From positions 1 through 54,160 of the forward strand of contig SVGN01000015.1 of the NCBI GenBank assembly GCA_015056315.1: DNA of 54,160 bases, read 5' to 3'. The position numbers were made by a program, and so were the translations under genes. A model generated the notes under the pieces. The model made no database searches. It saw only the letters and a program-made list of their open reading frames with translations, and had not been told where the DNA came from. This DNA is from Clostridiales bacterium. Its GTDB lineage: Bacteria; Bacillota; Clostridia; Christensenellales; Aristaeellaceae. This document shows, piece by piece, positions 52,145 to 54,160 of this stretch (positions are counted from its first letter, which is position 1; every line of letters begins with the position of its first letter).

Positions 52145-53665
52145 TCAGCAGGCGGGGCTTTCCGGCGCAGCGCCCAGGCAGGCCAGCACATCGCTTTCGC
52201 CCAGTACCTCTTTCTCCAGCAAAAGCCGGGTCAGCTGCTCCCACTGGGGGCGGTGGCTGGTGAGCAGTCCTGCCGCCAGCTGCTGCCCCAGCTGCAGCCA
52301 ACGCTGGGCGGCGGCATCCTTCTGGGGCTGGGAGAACAGGTAGGGCTCCTCGCTGCCGGGCAGCATGCCCCACTCGCAGACCATGCGCTGGGCCAGCATG
52401 GCGGCTTTTTCGATGTCGTTGGCAGCGCCGTTGGTCACGTTGTCGCTGCCCAGGATCAGCATCTCCGCCTCCCGCCCGATCAGCGCCACGGCGATGTGGC
52501 CCAGCAGCTCCTGCTTGCGGTGGAACAGCTTCTCCGGCGGGGTGGCCATGCTGTAGCCCGCCGCGCCCCTGCCCGTTGGGATGATGGATACCTTGCGGAT
52601 GCTGCTCTCCGGCAGCAGGATGGCAGTGGCCAGCGCATGGGCGGCCTCGTGGGCGGCGGTCAGGTGCCGTTCCTCCTGCCTTTGCAGGGGGCTGCGCTCC
52701 TGCCCGAAGAGCAGCGTATCCATCGCCGTATCGATATCCTGTCGGCTGATGCTGCTGCTGCCCCGCTTTACCGCCAGGATGGCGGCCTCGTTCAGCAGCC
52801 CCTCCAGCCTTGCGCCGGAGAACAGGGGCGTCTGGGCGGCCACCGAGGCCAGATCCACGGTGCTGTCCATGGGGCGGGTGCGGGCGTGTACGCTGAGGAT
52901 CAGCTCCCGCTCCCGCAGCCCGGGCAGGGGCACCTCGATCTGCCGGTCGAACCGTCCGGCACGGAGCAGGGCCTCATCCAGCGTATCGATGCGGTTGGTG
53001 GCGGCCAGCACCACCACGCCCTGGTGTTGGTGGAAGCCGCTCATCTCCGAAAGCAGCGCATTGAGGGTCTGCTCCCGCTCATCGCTGCGGTTATCCCGCT
53101 TTTTGCCGATGGCATCGATCTCGTCGATGAAGATCACCGCCCGACCGGCCTTGCGGGCCTTGGCAAACAGGCTGCGGATGCGGCTTGCGCCCACGCCCAC
53201 GTACATCTCCACGAAATCGGCTCCGTTGACGGCGAAGAAGGGCACCCCCGCCTCGCCTGCCAGCGCCCGGGCCATCAGGGTCTTGCCGGTGCCGGGCAGG
53301 CCGTGGAGCAGCACGCCCCGGGGGATGCGCGCGCCCATGCCCGCAAAGGCCTCCGGGCGGCGGATGAAGTCCACCAGATCCTGCATGCTGCTCATGGCCT
53401 CCTCGTTGGCGGCCACATCGCAGAAGCGCACCTGGGGGATCTGCGCCATGGGCACCGGGCCGCCCATCCGGGCCAGATCGTGCTCCCGGCGCTTCTCCCG
53501 GCCTGCGGCAAGGAGCATGCCCAGAACAAGGGCAGCCAGCAAAAGGCCGTAGGGCAGGGCATCCCCGGTCTGCGCCGGGCGCTGCCCCAACAAAAACAGA
53601 AATATAAACAGTATACACAGAGTGCAGGGCAGCAGCGCCCGGCCTCTTTTGATGCTTGACGGCAT
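52145..53665 (-). CDS. FtsH-type AAA+ zinc metalloprotease, short form
   Basis: A 506-residue membrane protein; ATG 53665 with AGGAGG eight bases upstream (a GTG three codons earlier touches that site). Two membrane helices, LLPCTLCILFIFLFLLG and YGLLLAALVLGMLLA, are split by only about ten residues, so the usual extracytoplasmic domain of FtsH of about 70 residues is absent. The AAA+ module has Walker A GLPGTGKT, the pore motif FVEMYVGVGASRIR, Walker B IFIDEIDAIG and the second region RAGRFDRQIEV. The M41 peptidase part has the zinc motif HEAAH (339-343) and the third ligand in NDIEKAAM. It should degrade membrane or cytoplasmic proteins using ATP. Probably a paralogue beside a standard FtsH elsewhere. 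It is monocistronic. Confidence 0.88.
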   Translation of the reverse strand: MPSSIKRGRALLPCTLCILFIFLFLLGQRPAQTGDALPYGLLLAALVLGMLLAAGREKRREHDLARMGGPVPMAQIPQVRFCDVAANEEAMSSMQDLVDFIRRPEAFAGMGARIPRGVLLHGLPGTGKTLMARALAGEAGVPFFAVNGADFVEMYVGVGASRIRSLFAKARKAGRAVIFIDEIDAIGKKRDNRSDEREQTLNALLSEMSGFHQHQGVVVLAATNRIDTLDEALLRAGRFDRQIEVPLPGLRERELILSVHARTRPMDSTVDLASVAAQTPLFSGARLEGLLNEAAILAVKRGSSSISRQDIDTAMDTLLFGQERSPLQRQEERHLTAAHEAAHALATAILLPESSIRKVSIIPTGRGAAGYSMATPPEKLFHRKQELLGHIAVALIGREAEMLILGSDNVTNGAANDIEKAAMLAQRMVCEWGMLPGSEEPYLFSQPQKDAAAQRWLQLGQQLAAGLLTSHRPQWEQLTRLLLEKEVLGESDVLACLGAAPESPAC

Positions 53666-53687
53666 ACCGTCCACCTCCTACCCGGGC

Positions 53688-53716
53688 AGTATACAGGAGG
53701 CCGCCGACCCGTGTAA
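53688..53716 (-). promoter_or_regulatory. Predicted promoter of the FtsH-type gene
   Basis: TTACAC (53716-53711, four of six) and TATACT (53693-53688, five of six), 17-base spacer, on the minus strand. Start near 53681, leaving a leader of about 16 bases that contains the AGGAGG site. Confidence 0.6.
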
Positions 53717-53837
53717 ATGGTACATATTGCTTGCGTTTCCACGGTTTTTGACCCGCCGGAATGCGCATAGTACCCACAGGCGGGCGTATGCAAGCAAAAC
53801 CTACTTCCCGACCCCGCCGCCACTGGAGGGATGACGG

Positions 53838-54160
53838 ATGAAAAAGGCAAAGAAACCAGCAAAAAATCAGCAGCATACCCCGGCAAAGCCCACCCCCGAT
53901 GAGCTCACCCCTGCGGAGGATGCCGCTTTGATGGAGGAGATGCTCCCAGCGGAGGATGCGGCCCCGGCGGAGGATACCACCCCTCCGGAGGCCACCACCC
54001 CCGCCAAGGACACCATCCCTGCGGAGAATACCACCTCCACACCCACCCCCGATGCGCCTGTCCCTGCGGCAACCACCGATCCTTCGGAGGCCTCCACCCC
54101 CGCCGAGCCTCCCGCCCCCACGCCCACCCCCGCCCGGGAAAGCAAGCCCTCCCCGGCGAA
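53838..54160 (+). CDS. Lys- then Pro/Thr/Ala-rich protein of unknown function (partial)
   Basis: ATG 53838 with GGAGGG about eight bases upstream; the frame stays open for 107 codons to the right edge. It starts basic (MKKAKKPAKNQQHTPAKP) and then becomes a low-complexity run rich in Pro, Thr, Ala and Glu with recurring TPAEDA and TPTP units. There is no membrane helix or signal peptide in the visible part. The composition recalls the linker of the sortase-peptidase at 24287-26695, so the visible part may be a linker before a domain outside the window. Divergent from the FtsH-type gene. Function not assignable; a frame kept open by composition alone is possible. Confidence 0.5.
   Translation, partial: MKKAKKPAKNQQHTPAKPTPDELTPAEDAALMEEMLPAEDAAPAEDTTPPEATTPAKDTIPAENTTSTPTPDAPVPAATTDPSEASTPAEPPAPTPTPARESKPSPA

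Noticed and set aside
53741..53776. TTGACC at 53748 as the -35 box of a promoter for the right-edge ORF.
   Set aside because: No acceptable -10 sequence lies 16-18 bases downstream (TACCCA at best), so I do not call a promoter.

Overview
The window reads as the chromosome of a high-GC, Gram-positive, anaerobic member of the Bacillota, probably a gut Clostridia lineage; I cannot name a genus. Reasons: Shine-Dalgarno sites of the AGGAGG type before most genes, sortase-anchored surface proteins, a class B sortase, rubrerythrin, the anaerobe-type queuosine enzyme QueH, a TnpV-type mobile-element protein, and small intergenic palindromes (core GGCTCCCT...AGGGAGC) of a kind I recall from gut clostridial genomes.

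Layout. 1-2340 (minus strand) is a fragment of an integrated element: a partial excisionase-like protein, a sigma-region-4-like protein, a small unknown protein and TnpV. It lies directly 3' of a tRNA-Thr(GGT) gene (2370-2445). 2446-2854 is an AT-rich regulatory region with a near-consensus promoter and a stem-loop at the predicted mRNA 5' end. 2855-23851 is one giant gene encoding a cell-wall-anchored protein of about 6998 residues: signal peptide, unassigned N-terminal region, choice-of-anchor-A domain, five FctA-like pilin domains, 51 Cna_B repeats, three SpaA-like domains, and a VPMTG sorting signal. After a terminator and palindromic repeats, 24287-29047 encodes a class B sortase fused to a C39-like cysteine peptidase, then a CtpE-like P-type cation ATPase. 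The giant protein and the sortase-peptidase form a plausible surface-fibre system with its own anchoring enzyme.

29114-41368 (minus strand) is a tight run of seven genes: a GT4 glycosyltransferase, a large lipoprotein, a four-helix membrane protein, a tubulin-like GTPase-fold protein, a 1205-residue protein with a C-terminal Hsp70/actin-like ATPase domain, an FAD-dependent dehydrogenase and a HAD phosphatase. The lipoprotein, membrane protein, tubulin-like and actin-like genes look like one envelope-spanning cytoskeletal module of unknown role and are the second main point of interest.

41454-43094 (minus) holds rubrerythrin and a secreted CHAP-domain protein. 43314-48117 (plus) is a housekeeping operon: queH, birA, a polytopic membrane protein, acpS and nnr. 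48118-48908 has no gene but several palindromic repeats. 48909-51741 (minus) has a solute-binding protein followed by galactokinase. 51742-52144 carries another intergenic repeat. 52145-53665 (minus) is a short FtsH-type AAA+ metalloprotease, and a divergent Lys-, Pro- and Thr-rich ORF runs off the right edge. All family assignments come from reading motifs by eye; no database search was run.
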